This document shows positions 1-9,431 of a stretch of DNA of 12,500 bases, piece by piece (positions within the stretch are counted from its first letter, which is position 1; the number at the start of each line of letters is the position of its first letter). Source of the stretch: Trachelipus rathkii (Eukaryota > Arthropoda > Malacostraca > Isopoda > Trachelipodidae). The notes under the pieces were generated by a model. That model was not told the origin of the DNA and did no database searches. It saw nothing but the letters and a program-made list of their open reading frames with translations. Where the stretch lies: positions 1-12,500 of the forward strand of contig JABUQX010113293.1 of NCBI GenBank assembly GCA_015478945.1, read 5' to 3'. Both the position numbers and the translations under genes were made by a program.

Positions 1-222
1 TCGAGGATCCTGGATATGAATTTTCTTCAGAAAATATTTATTTAGGGAAAAATTTATTTCAAGAAGGCGTGCTGAGCAATGTTCAAATAGTGTAGAAACA
101 TTAGTCGGATTCGGAGCCGTCCGGGGCCGGATCCTGGGTATGAATTTTTGGAAATATTTTTGGTGAAAAATTTGTGTCAGGAAGAAGACGTGCTGAACAA
201 TTTTGAAATAGTGCAGAAACCT

Positions 223-293
223 TAGTCGGATCCGGAGCCGAAGCCGAAGTCGGAGCTGAGCCGGAGCCGGATCCGGATCCGGATCCGGATCCT
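223..293. repeat. GGAGCC/GAAGCC/GGATCC hexamer array within satellite unit
   Basis: GC-rich hexamers beginning with GGATCC GGAGCC GAAGCC and ending in four consecutive GGATCC steps before the next AT-rich half-unit. GGATCC is self-complementary, so the run can pair with itself. The array adds CpG to otherwise AT-rich DNA. Confidence 0.85.
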
Positions 294-1743
294 AGGTATG
301 AATTTTCTTCAGAAAATACTTTTTGAGGTGAAAAATTTATTTCAAGAAGACGTGCTGAACAATGTTCAAATAGTCTAGAAACATTAGTCGGATCCGGATC
401 CTGGGTATGAATTTTTTTAGGAAATATTTTTTTAGGTGAAAATTTATTGTCAGAAGACGTGCGAGCAATTTTCAAATAGTGCAGAAACCTTAGTCGGATC
501 CGGAACCGGGCTGAAGTCAGAGCCGGATCCGGATCGGAGTGAATCCTGGGTAATTTTCCTTCCAGAAAATATTTGGGTGAATTGTTTCAAAGGCTGTGCT
601 TGATAATGTTTCAGTAAGTGCCAGAACCATTAAGTCTGGGAGTCCAGACAGTCAGAAATGTGTCCAGCACCAGACCATCTTTGGGTATGAATTTTTCGGG
701 GAAATATTTTTGGGTGAAAAATTTATTGTCAGAAGTGAACAATTTCCAAATAGTGTAGAAACATTAGTCGGATCCGGTGCCGGGAAGCTGAAATCGGATC
801 TGGATCCGGATCCGGATCGGGTATTAATTTTCTTCAGAAAATATTTTTGAGTGAAAAATTTATTTCAAGAGGCGTGCTGAACAATGTTCAAATGGTCTAG
901 AAACATTAGTCGTATGGAGCCTTATCCGGAGCCATTTTTTTCGTTAAATACTTTTTTAGTGAAAAATTTATTGTCAGAAGACGTGCCGAACAATTTTCAA
1001 ATAGTGCAGAAACCTTAGTCGGATCCGGAGCCGAAGCCGAAGCCGAAGTCAGAGCGGATCGGATCCTGGGTATGAATTTTCTTCCGAAAGAAATATTTTT
1101 CTACGTGAAAAATTTATCTCAGAAGGCGTCTTAGACAATTTTCAAATTGTGTGAGCATTAGTCAGATCCGGGCCAGTAGGTATCGAGGAGCCGTATCGGA
1201 GCCGGATCGGAGTCGGATCCTGCTTATAATTTTTGGGGAAATATTTTTATCTATACGATCATATGATTCTCCGCCTACGTGTAGATCAATTTTAACATTG
1301 TTAGCAGAAGCGCATTAGTCGGATCGGACGAAGTCGGATCGACCGGATCCTTAGCCGGAATCTGGGTATAAATTTTTCTAAATATTTTTAGGTAAAAAAT
1401 TTGTGCCAAGAAGGCACGTGCTTATTTAATTTTCAAGTACAGAAACTTTAGGTAGGATCCGGGCGAGTCGAGTCGGAGCGGATCGGATCGGATCCTGGGT
1501 ATGAATTTTTTCAAGAAATATTTTTTAGGTGAAAAAATTTAATGGCCGAAGACGTACTGAACAATTTTCAAATAGTACAGAAACCTTGAGTGGATTCGGA
1601 GCCAAAGCCGGCGCGTCGGAGTGGGGCAGTCGAAGCCAGAGCAGGCCGGAGTATTAAATTTTCAAAACATATTTTTTTTAAGTGAAAAGTTTATTGCCAG
1701 AGGACGTGCTGAACAGTTATCAAATAGTGCAGAAACTTTAGTC

Positions 1744-1803
1744 GGATCCGGATCTGAATCCGGATCCGGATCCGGATCTGGATCCGGATCCGGATCCGGA
1801 TCC
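1744..1803. repeat. GGATCC hexamer array, near-pure
   Basis: About ten consecutive hexamers of GGATCC with single-base variants (GGATCT, GAATCC). It is the purest hexamer run in the satellite. Translated, it gives a Gly-Ser ladder in one frame, which explains an apparent short open frame here and is not evidence of a gene. Confidence 0.88.
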
Positions 1804-2028
1804 TGGGTATAAATTTTCTTCAGAAAAAAAATAATTTTTTAGGGGAAAAATTTATTGCCAGAAAAGGTGCTGAACAATTTTCAAATAGTGTAGAAACATT
1901 AGTCGGATCCGGAGATGGATCCTTAGCCGGATCCTGGGTATAAATGTTTTTCGAAAAATATTTTTTTACGTAAAAAATTTATTGCCAGGAGACGTGCTGA
2001 ACAATTTTCAAATAGTGCAGAAACCTTA

Positions 2029-2120
2029 GTCGGATCCGGAGCCGAAGCCGAAGCCGAAGCCGAAGCGAAGCCCAAGTCGAAGTCGAAGTCGAAGCTGGAT
2101 CCGAATCCGGATCCGGATCC
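2029..2120. repeat. GAAGCC/GAAGTC/GGATCC hexamer array, longest in the satellite
   Basis: The longest hexamer block. It starts GGATCC GGAGCC, passes through repeated GAAGCC, changes to GAAGTC, and returns to GGATCC. This internal zonation fits stepwise local duplication of whichever hexamer variant was present, and it explains the longest unit spacing (184 bp). Confidence 0.85.
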
Positions 2121-2448
2121 AGGGTATGAATTTTTTCAAGAAATATTTTTTAGGTGAAAAATTTAATAGAAGAAGACGTGCTGAACAATTTTCAAATAGT
2201 GTAGAAACATTAGTCGGATCCGGAGCCGTATCCGGAGCCGGATCCGGAGCCTGATCCTGGGTATGAATTTTTTGGAAATATTTTTTTGGTGAAAAATTTA
2301 TTGTCAGAAGACGTGCCGAACAATTTTCAAATAGTGCAGAAACCTTAGTCGGATCCGGAGCCGAAGCCGAAGTCGGATCTGGAGCCGGATCCTGGGTATG
2401 AAATTTTTTCGAAAAATATTTTTTTAGGTAAAAAATTTATTGCCAGGG

Positions 2449-3472
2449 ACACTGCACACATACATCGTATATGTGACATTGCTGTTACGTCTTATGTGAT
2501 GTACGCTTTTTCGTTCCAAATACAACGTATTTGCGACGTAACATTGTTACTTTTAAATGCTTCCAATGATAATTAGATACACTGAGAAATAAAAAAGCTA
2601 TGACGTCTCAAAGTTGCAAAATATCCCATAGAAAATATTAAATTTTTTTTAATGATATAGAAAAATTAGTACTTTAAGAAAATAATTTTCGTTTTTCGGA
2701 GAAATGAAAAATAAAAAAGTTATGACGTCTCGAAGTTGAAATAAATTCCATAGAAAGTCAGTCACAATGCAATCAATAGAAATCGCATTTGCCATGATAT
2801 TATTTCGAAAAAAACGTAAATAAATTGTTAATTATAATTTTGAAATTAAATTTGAATCTTAAAACGAGGCTCATGAATTTAAATTTTAAATTAAAAAATA
2901 ACTGTTTTGAAAAGAAACTACTTCATATCGCGTACGAAATACTGCGAGCGACCCAATCATTTATTAAGTCGGTATATAGTTGCGCGATGTCTGCCATCTT
3001 TGTTCAGTTCTAAGTATATATATACAGTATATATAATTTTTTTTATATATTTGTAAATTTTGTGAAAATATACTATTTACCACATGTACGATTGCTTTAT
3101 ACTTGTTAACTGTGTTTCATACGGTATAATAAAAAAATATATATTTTCAAACATAATAGGCTTTACAATGGCAACATATTCACATTGTGTTGGCATATTT
3201 CTTAACAAAAATATTTTTACGGTTTGCTTATCTCGTGGAAGTTTATTCATTATGTAATATGTAGTTATTTTACAATGTTGTGTCAGGAATGCAAAGTATG
3301 AATGCATGTATTAACATCATTTACCCATTATGATATTTGTAATCAATACCCTAGATTACGCAAGAGAAAAACACAAAATTAGGTTTTACCGGTACGTGCC
3401 AAACATAGATTAGCATCAACCACTATTGATGAAAATTCTACAAAATAAAATATTTATGCCTATACCAATAAG

Positions 3473-3475
<3 letters not shown>
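2449..3475. other. AT-rich non-coding stretch between satellite and first (TA)n block
   Basis: No gene is supported. Two short open frames (2825-3013 on +, 3077-3307 on -) have AT-driven composition and no recognisable motif. The section 2455-2560 holds two loosely similar segments: one around ACATCGTATATGTGACATTG and one around ACAACGTATTTGCGACGTAA. A clearer direct repeat is listed separately. A short TA-rich patch lies at 3014-3034. Confidence 0.6.
2589..2757. repeat. Direct repeat pair, about 47 bp, offset 122 bp
   Basis: The segment from 2589 (ATAAAAAAGCTATGACGTCT and following, to a CCCATAGAAAA end) recurs from 2711 (ATAAAAAAGTTATGACGTCT and following, to TTCCATAGAAAG) with a few mismatches. 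Both copies contain the palindrome GACGTC. Two copies with this offset may be a decayed tandem repeat or the edge of an unidentified dispersed element. Confidence 0.75.
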
Positions 3476-3534
<59 letters not shown>

Positions 3535-3548
3535 ATATATATATATAT
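3476..3548. repeat. (TA)n microsatellite
   Basis: Perfect alternation at 3476-3532, a CC interruption, then alternation to 3548. It lies about 30 bp outside the left arm of the foldback element at 3580-3850. Confidence 0.98.
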
Positions 3549-3579
3549 GCTCTTCTGGAATGTTTCATATGTATATGGT

Positions 3580-3954
<375 letters not shown>

Positions 3955-3958
3955 CTAA

Positions 3959-4167
3959 AGGTATAGCACAGAACTCCACATATTTTCTGAAAAAATTCTG
4001 TCCAAAATCAATATATCAATATGTATAGGTCGATATATTATTATATTATATATTATATTATATTATTATTATATTATATATTATAGGGCCTATATTATTA
4101 TTATTATATATAGTTTTATATACATATCAATATATTGATTTTGGACTTAGAATTTTTTCAGAAAATA
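3959..4167. mobile_element. Palindromic element, first of a tandem pair
   Basis: The left arm begins AGGTATAGCACAGAACTCCA and continues with a TATTTTCTGAAAAAATTCTG block and a CCAAAATCAATATATC block. The inverse of the latter part lies at 4119-4167 (ATTGATTTTGGACTTAGAAT and following). The loop is TTA/TATTA-rich simple sequence around GGGCC at 4086-4090. The leading GGTATAGCACAG part is not mirrored, so the arms are unequal. The left arm recurs as a direct copy at 4184. Confidence 0.78.
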
Positions 4168-4183
4168 TAATTGCTTTTCCAGT

Positions 4184-4362
4184 AAGGTATAGCACAGGAC
4201 TCCACATATTTTCAGAAAAAATTCTAAGTCCAAAATTGATATATCGATATGTATATATAATAATAATATGTAATAATAATATAATATAATATAATATAAT
4301 AATAATATATCAACCTATATATGCATATTGATATATCAATTTTGAACTAAGAATTTTTTTAT
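4184..4362. mobile_element. Palindromic element, second of a tandem pair
   Basis: The segment 4184-4256 repeats 3959-4031 nearly exactly (AGGTATAGCACAGGACTCCA and following). The inverted arm is at about 4322-4362 (ATTGATATATCAATTTTGAA and following). The loop is an ATAATA repeat. Together with the previous element this makes two palindromes head to tail with a period of about 225 bp, then a (TA)n run. Confidence 0.76.
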
Positions 4363-4370
4363 AAAAAATA

Positions 4371-4478
<108 letters not shown>

Positions 4479-4543
4479 TGCCCAATATATACGGAAAACT
4501 TTTATATCGATATATAACTCCTCTTCTTTCTGCTATAACTACT

Positions 4544-4547
<4 letters not shown>

Positions 4548-4573
<26 letters not shown>
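4548..4573. repeat. (TA)n microsatellite, short
   Basis: Perfect TA alternation of 26 bp. It lies to the left of the inverted repeat at 4713-5095 and may mark its outer left boundary. Confidence 0.95.
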
Positions 4574-4574
<1 letters not shown>

Positions 4575-4712
4575 GATTAATGTATATGCTAGGGATACTG
4601 ATATTTAAAAAAAATGGTAATTGTAAAGTTTAGGTCAGTCACCTTACCTGGCAGTTTTATAAAAATCACAGCATAGACTCTAAATAAATGATAATGAAGT
4701 ATAAAAAAAACA

Positions 4713-5095
4713 AATGGTAATTATTGAGTTTAACAGATTCTCATCAAATATCGATATTTTTTTACGATCATTTTTTTTTTTATAAATTCGTCCCCATTTA
4801 AAAGTACTAAAACAGTGGTGCCAAACCTCTCTCAAATATAAATATAATCAATCTACCAAAAAATTTTTTAAATTCATTTTAAGACCAATTAAGTTTAGGT
4901 TATGAAAAGCTTTGTTTATTATACACAGTAAATTTGTCTACTTAACCAAATTCATCATAACCTCACTGATTTTTTTGAATGGTAATTTTTTATTAACAAT
5001 ATTTGGCAACGTCGCTTTTAGAAATATCAAAACATGGATTGAATTTTAAAAAATATCGATTTTTTTAGAATCTGTTAAACTCTATAATTACCACA
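4713..5095. mobile_element. Imperfect inverted-repeat element, about 380 bp
   Basis: The left arm from 4713 (ATGGTAATTATTGAGTTTAA then CAGATTCT and ATATCGATATTTTTT) is matched by the reverse complement of 5053-5095 (GTGGTAATTATAGAGTTTAA then CAGATTCT and AATCGATATTTTTT). Further in, AGTACTAAAACAGTGGTGCC pairs with the complement of 5008-5032, and AGGTTATGAA near 4897 pairs with TTCATCATAACCTC near 4951. Weaker similarity between 4622-4640 and the complement of 5100-5117 suggests the ends reach about 4620 and 5118. No coding capacity is seen. It could be a MITE or a decayed foldback element. Confidence 0.72.
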
Positions 5096-5283
5096 AAAAT
5101 GACTGATGTCTTTAGGAAAAAAAGTTACAAGTTCTCAAAGTTGTGAATAATCTCATATTCTTTTCTTATACTCCAACTGACCGGAACTTCATTTTCTTAC
5201 ACTTTACGTTGTAGGATACTTTACAAATCACGAGACATAAAAAATATGACCCATAAAACCATAATGTGAAAATGATAGTATCC

Positions 5284-5929
<646 letters not shown>

Positions 5930-5930
<1 letters not shown>

Positions 5931-6922
5931 GACAAAGTTTATCTATTAAAATTATAGGGAGAAAGAGTTAAAAAATTATAAAATTTAGAAATGAACTTAA
6001 TCTGTCAATAAGTAAGGCAAAGAGAGGACAGAAATAATATCAATAAAGACCCACAAGTTTTTTAGCTTTTATAAATTTAAAAGTAAGAATAAACCTATTT
6101 ACTAAATTAAAATTAATGAAAATTTAGCAAGTTCAGATAAGGTATTGGTTAATATTTTCAATACTTATTTTGCATCAGTGTTTACTGAGGAAAGATTGGA
6201 TAATATTATAGACTAATAGTTTGAGTAGGCTTATAATAAGCAAGAAATAAGCTTACAGAATTTGAAATTGAGTTGAATGAAATTAAACCCTTACTAGACC
6301 ACAATGACTTGGATAAAGCTGCAGGCCTGATGGTCTATATGGTGGGATTCTAAAGGAGTGTGATAGTATTATTGTAAAGGCACTGTATTTGGTTTTTAAG
6401 TGATCTGTAAAATTTCTGAAGATAACCAAGGGATTGGAAAAGTACATATGATTTGCATATTTATAAATTTTTTTTAGAAAGATACCAAAGAGAATTTTGA
6501 AAATTATAGACCAGTTAGCTTAACATCTCTGGCTGAAGTTGTTAAAAGTTACTGAAAGGTCATATAGTTAAACATTAGGATTATAAAAAAAATAATGTAT
6601 GATTCCTAGCATGGTTATATAGAAAGGGTAGATTGTGTCAAACAATCCATTTAGAATTTATGTAATACATTACTGACTGCTTTGACCAAGGTAATTCAGT
6701 TGATTTTATATATTTAGATTTCAGCAAAGCCTTTGATAATTTGCAGCACAAGGCTGATGCAACTATTATCACAATGTGTTATAGGTGGAGTGATGCATGG
6801 ATGGATTAAAGAGTGGCTGAAGAATAGTTGACAGTCATCATGGGAAATGGTGAAAAAGGCTGTCTTAACAGGGCTCAGTGCATAGGCCATTATTGTTACA
6901 TATACACAAACACTCGCACTCA

Positions 6923-6997
<75 letters not shown>

Positions 6998-7080
6998 TAG
7001 AGAGATATATATATTATATATATATTTTTATATATATATATAGACTGCTTTGCTATATATACACACAAAACTCGCACTCA

Positions 7081-7114
<34 letters not shown>

Positions 7115-7600
7115 ATAGACCAGGGACTTAAATTTCAGGATTCTAAGTTTGCAGATGATATACCAAAGTTGTTGCATCTGTAAAGAATAATGATGTATGT
7201 TTAAAGATTTAAATTGATCTTGAATAACCTTTGGGATAGGCAGATAAATGGCAAATGAATTTTAATGATAAAAAGTGTAAGCCTATTTGTGTGTGTTACT
7301 TGAATAAAAGATTTAACTATATCATGAATGCCGAATAGTTTAAGTCTTTGAACCAAGAAAAAGACTTGGATATGATGATAAACAGTAGTCTGAAAGTGAA
7401 TAAACAGTGTATGGAAACAAGGAATAGAAGTAATAAGATTGTAGGTATAATAAATCGCAATGTTCTTTACAAGAGCAAGGAGGTTGTAAATAAGCTGTAT
7501 AATAGCAATGTAGGCTAGTATTAGTGTATTGTGCAAAGGTTTGTGCCTATTATTTATGAAAAATCATAGACAATGCTGGAGAAGATTACTGGATAGGTAA
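5930..7600 (+). pseudogene. Decayed non-LTR retrotransposon (LINE) reverse transcriptase, CR1/jockey-like
   Basis: The reverse transcriptase of a non-LTR retrotransposon, normally used for target-primed reverse transcription, survives only as motif islands in shifting frames. In order: RNELNLSISKAKRGQK (5987-6034); NIFNTYFASVFTEE (about 6151-6192); a KPLLDHNDLDKAAG-like stretch with GLMVY, where families of this type usually have a PGPDG motif (6285-6340); ENFENYRPVSLTSLAEVV (6490-6543); a degenerate HGFRKGRS-like WLYRKGR region (6610-6640); VDFIYLDFSKAFDNLQHK (6699-6752), RT motif A with its aspartate; KFADDI (7145-7162), the motif C FADD box; and NQEKDLDMMINSSLKVNKQC onward (7351-7512), the C-terminal thumb/connector region typical of these elements. 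Many stops and frameshifts rule out activity. A block of TA microsatellite and duplicated flank (6903-7111) replaces the SG(V/L)PQG-to-YIND stretch. The family call is established knowledge; the clade is inferred. Neither end is defined and no 3' tail is recognisable. Confidence 0.9.
6903..7111. repeat. (TA)n block with duplicated left flank, inside the LINE RT domain
   Basis: The segment ACACAAACACTCGCACTCAC followed by TCATATATA (6905-6934) recurs at about 7062-7090 as ACACACAAAACTCGCACTCA followed by CTCATATATA. TA tracts lie at 6926-6990, on to 7042 with interruptions, and at 7084-7111. RT homology stops just before this block and resumes after it with CATAGACCAGGG. So the block grew in, or was inserted between, RT motifs B and C. 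Confidence 0.85.
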
Positions 7601-7946
7601 TATGGATGATATGGGTATTATATAGTGTATTATGACTAAGCCAAATTGGTGGGTTTTTAGCTAGTTATTAAAAGTATTAGTGTTAAACTGCATGCTAGAA
7701 TGGACAATATTCTAATTAAATACCTGGGTTTTTGCATTTAGCTTAGATATAGTGTTTGCTTTAGGTAGTAGTTGGTTTATATATTATATTGGCTATATTA
7801 GCTTGTGCTTTGTGTAGGATATTGACAAGCCTTAAGGTGCAGTGTTGGTTATGAATGTTTCATGAGCATGTGTTTGATGATTGTGTTTGATTGGAAATCT
7901 TGATAGCTTCATGTGGCTTCTTACTGTCTCTGTATTTCCTATGTTC
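7600..7946. other. AT-rich stretch after LINE remnant, no gene seen
   Basis: Possible 3' end of the LINE remnant, but without an open frame, poly-A tail or target duplication that I can identify. TG-rich words such as TTGTGTTTGATTGG are frequent. No other feature is supported. Confidence 0.4.
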
Positions 7947-8005
7947 TCACACATACACACACCCCCACACACACACACATCCCCTCATGCACACACACCT
8001 ACACA

Positions 8006-8008
<3 letters not shown>
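7947..8008. repeat. (CA)n-rich imperfect microsatellite
   Basis: Imperfect CA repeats with CCCC and CATGC interruptions, running straight into a TA tract. The His-Thr open frames crossing it come from the repeat. Confidence 0.9.
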
Positions 8009-8074
<66 letters not shown>

Positions 8075-8090
8075 TATTTATACTATAACA

Positions 8091-8145
<55 letters not shown>
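8009..8145. repeat. Two (TA)n tracts split by a 20-bp spacer
   Basis: TA alternation at 8009-8073 and 8094-8145, with CTATTTATACTATAACAACA between. The right tract touches the left end of the foldback element at 8146-8698. Confidence 0.97.
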
Positions 8146-8147
<2 letters not shown>

Positions 8148-8698
8148 TCAGTGTCTAAAGCTGACATCATGTAACTCGAGAACAACAGCAGCACCTACAG
8201 TAAAACAAAGTATATTTGGAATCAGTGGAAAATTTTAAGGTGTTTTTAAATTTTTTTCTTCATTCGTCGGAAATATTTAAAAAATTTCCCCATTTAGGGG
8301 GCTCGAGCCGATGGGGACAGAGGGGGACGAGGTCCCCCCGTCGTCCACCAGGAGGCCGAGAGAGACTCCTACCATCTTTGCGGTTTACCCTAGGGTATTT
8401 CCTGGGTATTCCTTTAGTTAAAAAAGAATAATTTTACTTAGCTTTACACTTTGGTATTACTTTAAGGAATACCATGGAGTAAACTTACGAATCTCTCGGC
8501 CTCCCGATTGGACAGCCGAGGACTCGTCCCCCTCTGTCCAGTGTGCTGAGCCCCTAAATGAAATTTTTCCAAATATTTCCGATGAATAAATAAAAATTAA
8601 AAACATAAAAATTTTCAGCTGATTCCAAATATATAATTTGTTTTACTATAGGTGCTGCCGTTCTCGAGTTACATGATGTCAGCTTTCATTACTCAGGC
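8146..8698. mobile_element. Near-palindromic foldback/MITE-like element, about 0.53 kb
   Basis: The left arm starts at 8159 with a 25-bp block containing CTGACATCATGTAACTCGAG. Its exact reverse complement ends at 8684. Inward, the arms keep pairing: GCACCTACAGTAAAACAAA with TTTGTTTTACTATAGGTGC, GGAAATATTTAAAAAATTTC with GAAATTTTTCCAAATATTTC, GGACAGAGGGGGACGAG with CTCGTCCCCCTCTGTCC, GGAGGCCGAGAGA with TCTCTCGGCCTCC, and GGGTATTCCTTTA with TAAGGAATACC. The loop is about 8415-8460. Weaker pairing continues outside to about 8147 and 8698 (GTCAGTGTCTAAAG against CTTTCATTACTCAGG). No transposase is present. TA runs lie on both sides. A TA-targeting non-autonomous DNA element is the simplest reading; the superfamily is not established. 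Confidence 0.88.
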
Positions 8699-8708
8699 TC
8701 ATAATATC

Positions 8709-8794
8709 ATATATATATATATGTATATATATAACTGTATAACCATAACCCAACCAGCCATATATATGCTGCTGCTGTATATATATATATATAT
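8709..8794. repeat. Short (TA)n patches with a GCTGCTGCTG island
   Basis: TA tracts at 8709-8733 (one G interruption) and 8778-8794 flank ordinary sequence containing GCTGCTGCTG at 8768-8777. They sit between the foldback element and the first SINE copy. Confidence 0.85.
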
Positions 8795-8812
8795 TTCAGT
8801 TTACAATTTATT

Positions 8813-8942
8813 ATATACATCGTAAACAAAAAACATAAAGTGGGAAGGTAAAGAATTACTGCCTTCTCCGGGATTGAACCACCGCATGTTGCGAAATGAG
8901 GACAATATGCTCGATGCTTTACGACTGACCTATCCCCCAACC
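8813..8942 (-). mobile_element. tRNA-derived SINE, copy 1, full head
   Basis: Read on the minus strand it starts GGTTGGGGGATAGGTCAGTC, which covers a pol III A-box-like segment (complement of 8917-8932). The B box GGTTCAATCCC is the complement of 8870-8880. The common tail follows: GGAGAAGGCAGTAATTCTTT then ACCTTCCCACTTTATG. Short SINEs of this kind are transcribed by RNA polymerase III from internal promoters and are moved by LINE enzymes. Its 5' end abuts copy 2 head to head. A peptide read through it (VVKHRAYCPHFA) is an artefact of SINE sequence. Confidence 0.85.
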
Positions 8943-9035
8943 GAGCATATTGTGCTCATTTCACAACACACGGTGGTTCAATTCCGGAGAAGGCAGTAAT
9001 TCTTTACCTTCCCACTTATGTTCTTTATTTAAGAT
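8943..9035 (+). mobile_element. tRNA-derived SINE, copy 2, 5'-truncated
   Basis: It starts at CGAGCATATTGTGCTCATTT and so lacks the A-box end present in the other copies. It keeps the B box GGTTCAATTCC (8975-8985, one substitution from copies 1 and 3) and the tail GGAGAAGGCAGTAATTCTTT, ACCTTCCCACTTATGTTCTT, TATTTAAGAT. With copy 1 it forms an inverted repeat centred near 8940. Confidence 0.85.
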
Positions 9036-9170
9036 CTAAATAATAAATTGCGAATATGCAATATTTAACACCTGCATATTAAGAACGAGGGATAGGACAG
9101 GCTGGAAACCTGGTGATGTCACCTTGAAGGGAACTCGATTGCTTTAAAACTGTTCTTGAACTCAACTTTT

Positions 9171-9407
<237 letters not shown>

Positions 9408-9431
9408 TTTAGCAATTTTTAACTAACTAGG

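Larger units (their letters stand above)
1..2448. repeat. Composite tandem satellite, about 140-bp units
   Basis: About 17 units can be counted by the anchor TTAGTCGG or a variant, near 101, 222, 384, 490, 630, 764, 905, 1015, 1158, 1315, 1447, 1585, 1738, 1899, 2026, 2210 and 2345. Spacing runs from 106 to 184 bp. A unit reads: GGATCCTGGGTATGAATTTT, a GAAATATTTTT block, a GTGAAAAATTTATT block, an AGAAGACGTGCTGAACAA block, TTTTCAAATAGTG, AGAAACMTTAGTC, then a GC-rich hexamer array of variable length. The array accounts for much of the length variation. Units near 600-660 and 1150-1330 are more diverged. The array is cut by the left window edge and ends around 2446, inside a unit, where unrelated sequence begins. 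No protein is supported: the open frames across it are Gly-Ser or Asp-Pro artefacts of the hexamers. Confidence 0.93.

Noticed and set aside
101..475. Minus-strand open frame of 124 codons with Gly-Ser runs
   Set aside because: It lies wholly in the tandem satellite. The Gly-Ser and Pro-Asp runs are the hexamer array translated, and neighbouring units have stops in the same frame.
1621..1812. Plus-strand open frame ending in a Gly-Ser ladder
   Set aside because: Satellite sequence plus GGATCC hexamers; no independent coding signal.
1..2448. Regular repeats considered as a CRISPR array
   Set aside because: Units of about 140 bp that are similar along their whole length, with no short identical repeats separated by unique spacers and no cas-like genes, in a eukaryotic context.
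2825..3013. Plus-strand open frame of 62 codons
   Set aside because: Low-complexity Leu/Asn/Lys start and no domain; expected by chance in AT-rich DNA.
3077..3307. Minus-strand open frame of 76 codons
   Set aside because: AT-driven hydrophobic composition, no recognisable domain, no supporting context.
6714..6923. Minus-strand open frame of 69 codons
   Set aside because: Antisense to the LINE RT motif A region; no motif of its own.
7201..7536. Minus-strand open frame of 111 codons
   Set aside because: It is antisense to the LINE C-terminal motif region, whose plus-strand reading is clearly the coding one.
8707..8940. Minus-strand open frame containing VVKHRAYCPHFA
   Set aside because: It is SINE sequence read as protein; the same peptide appears in copy 3 for the same reason.
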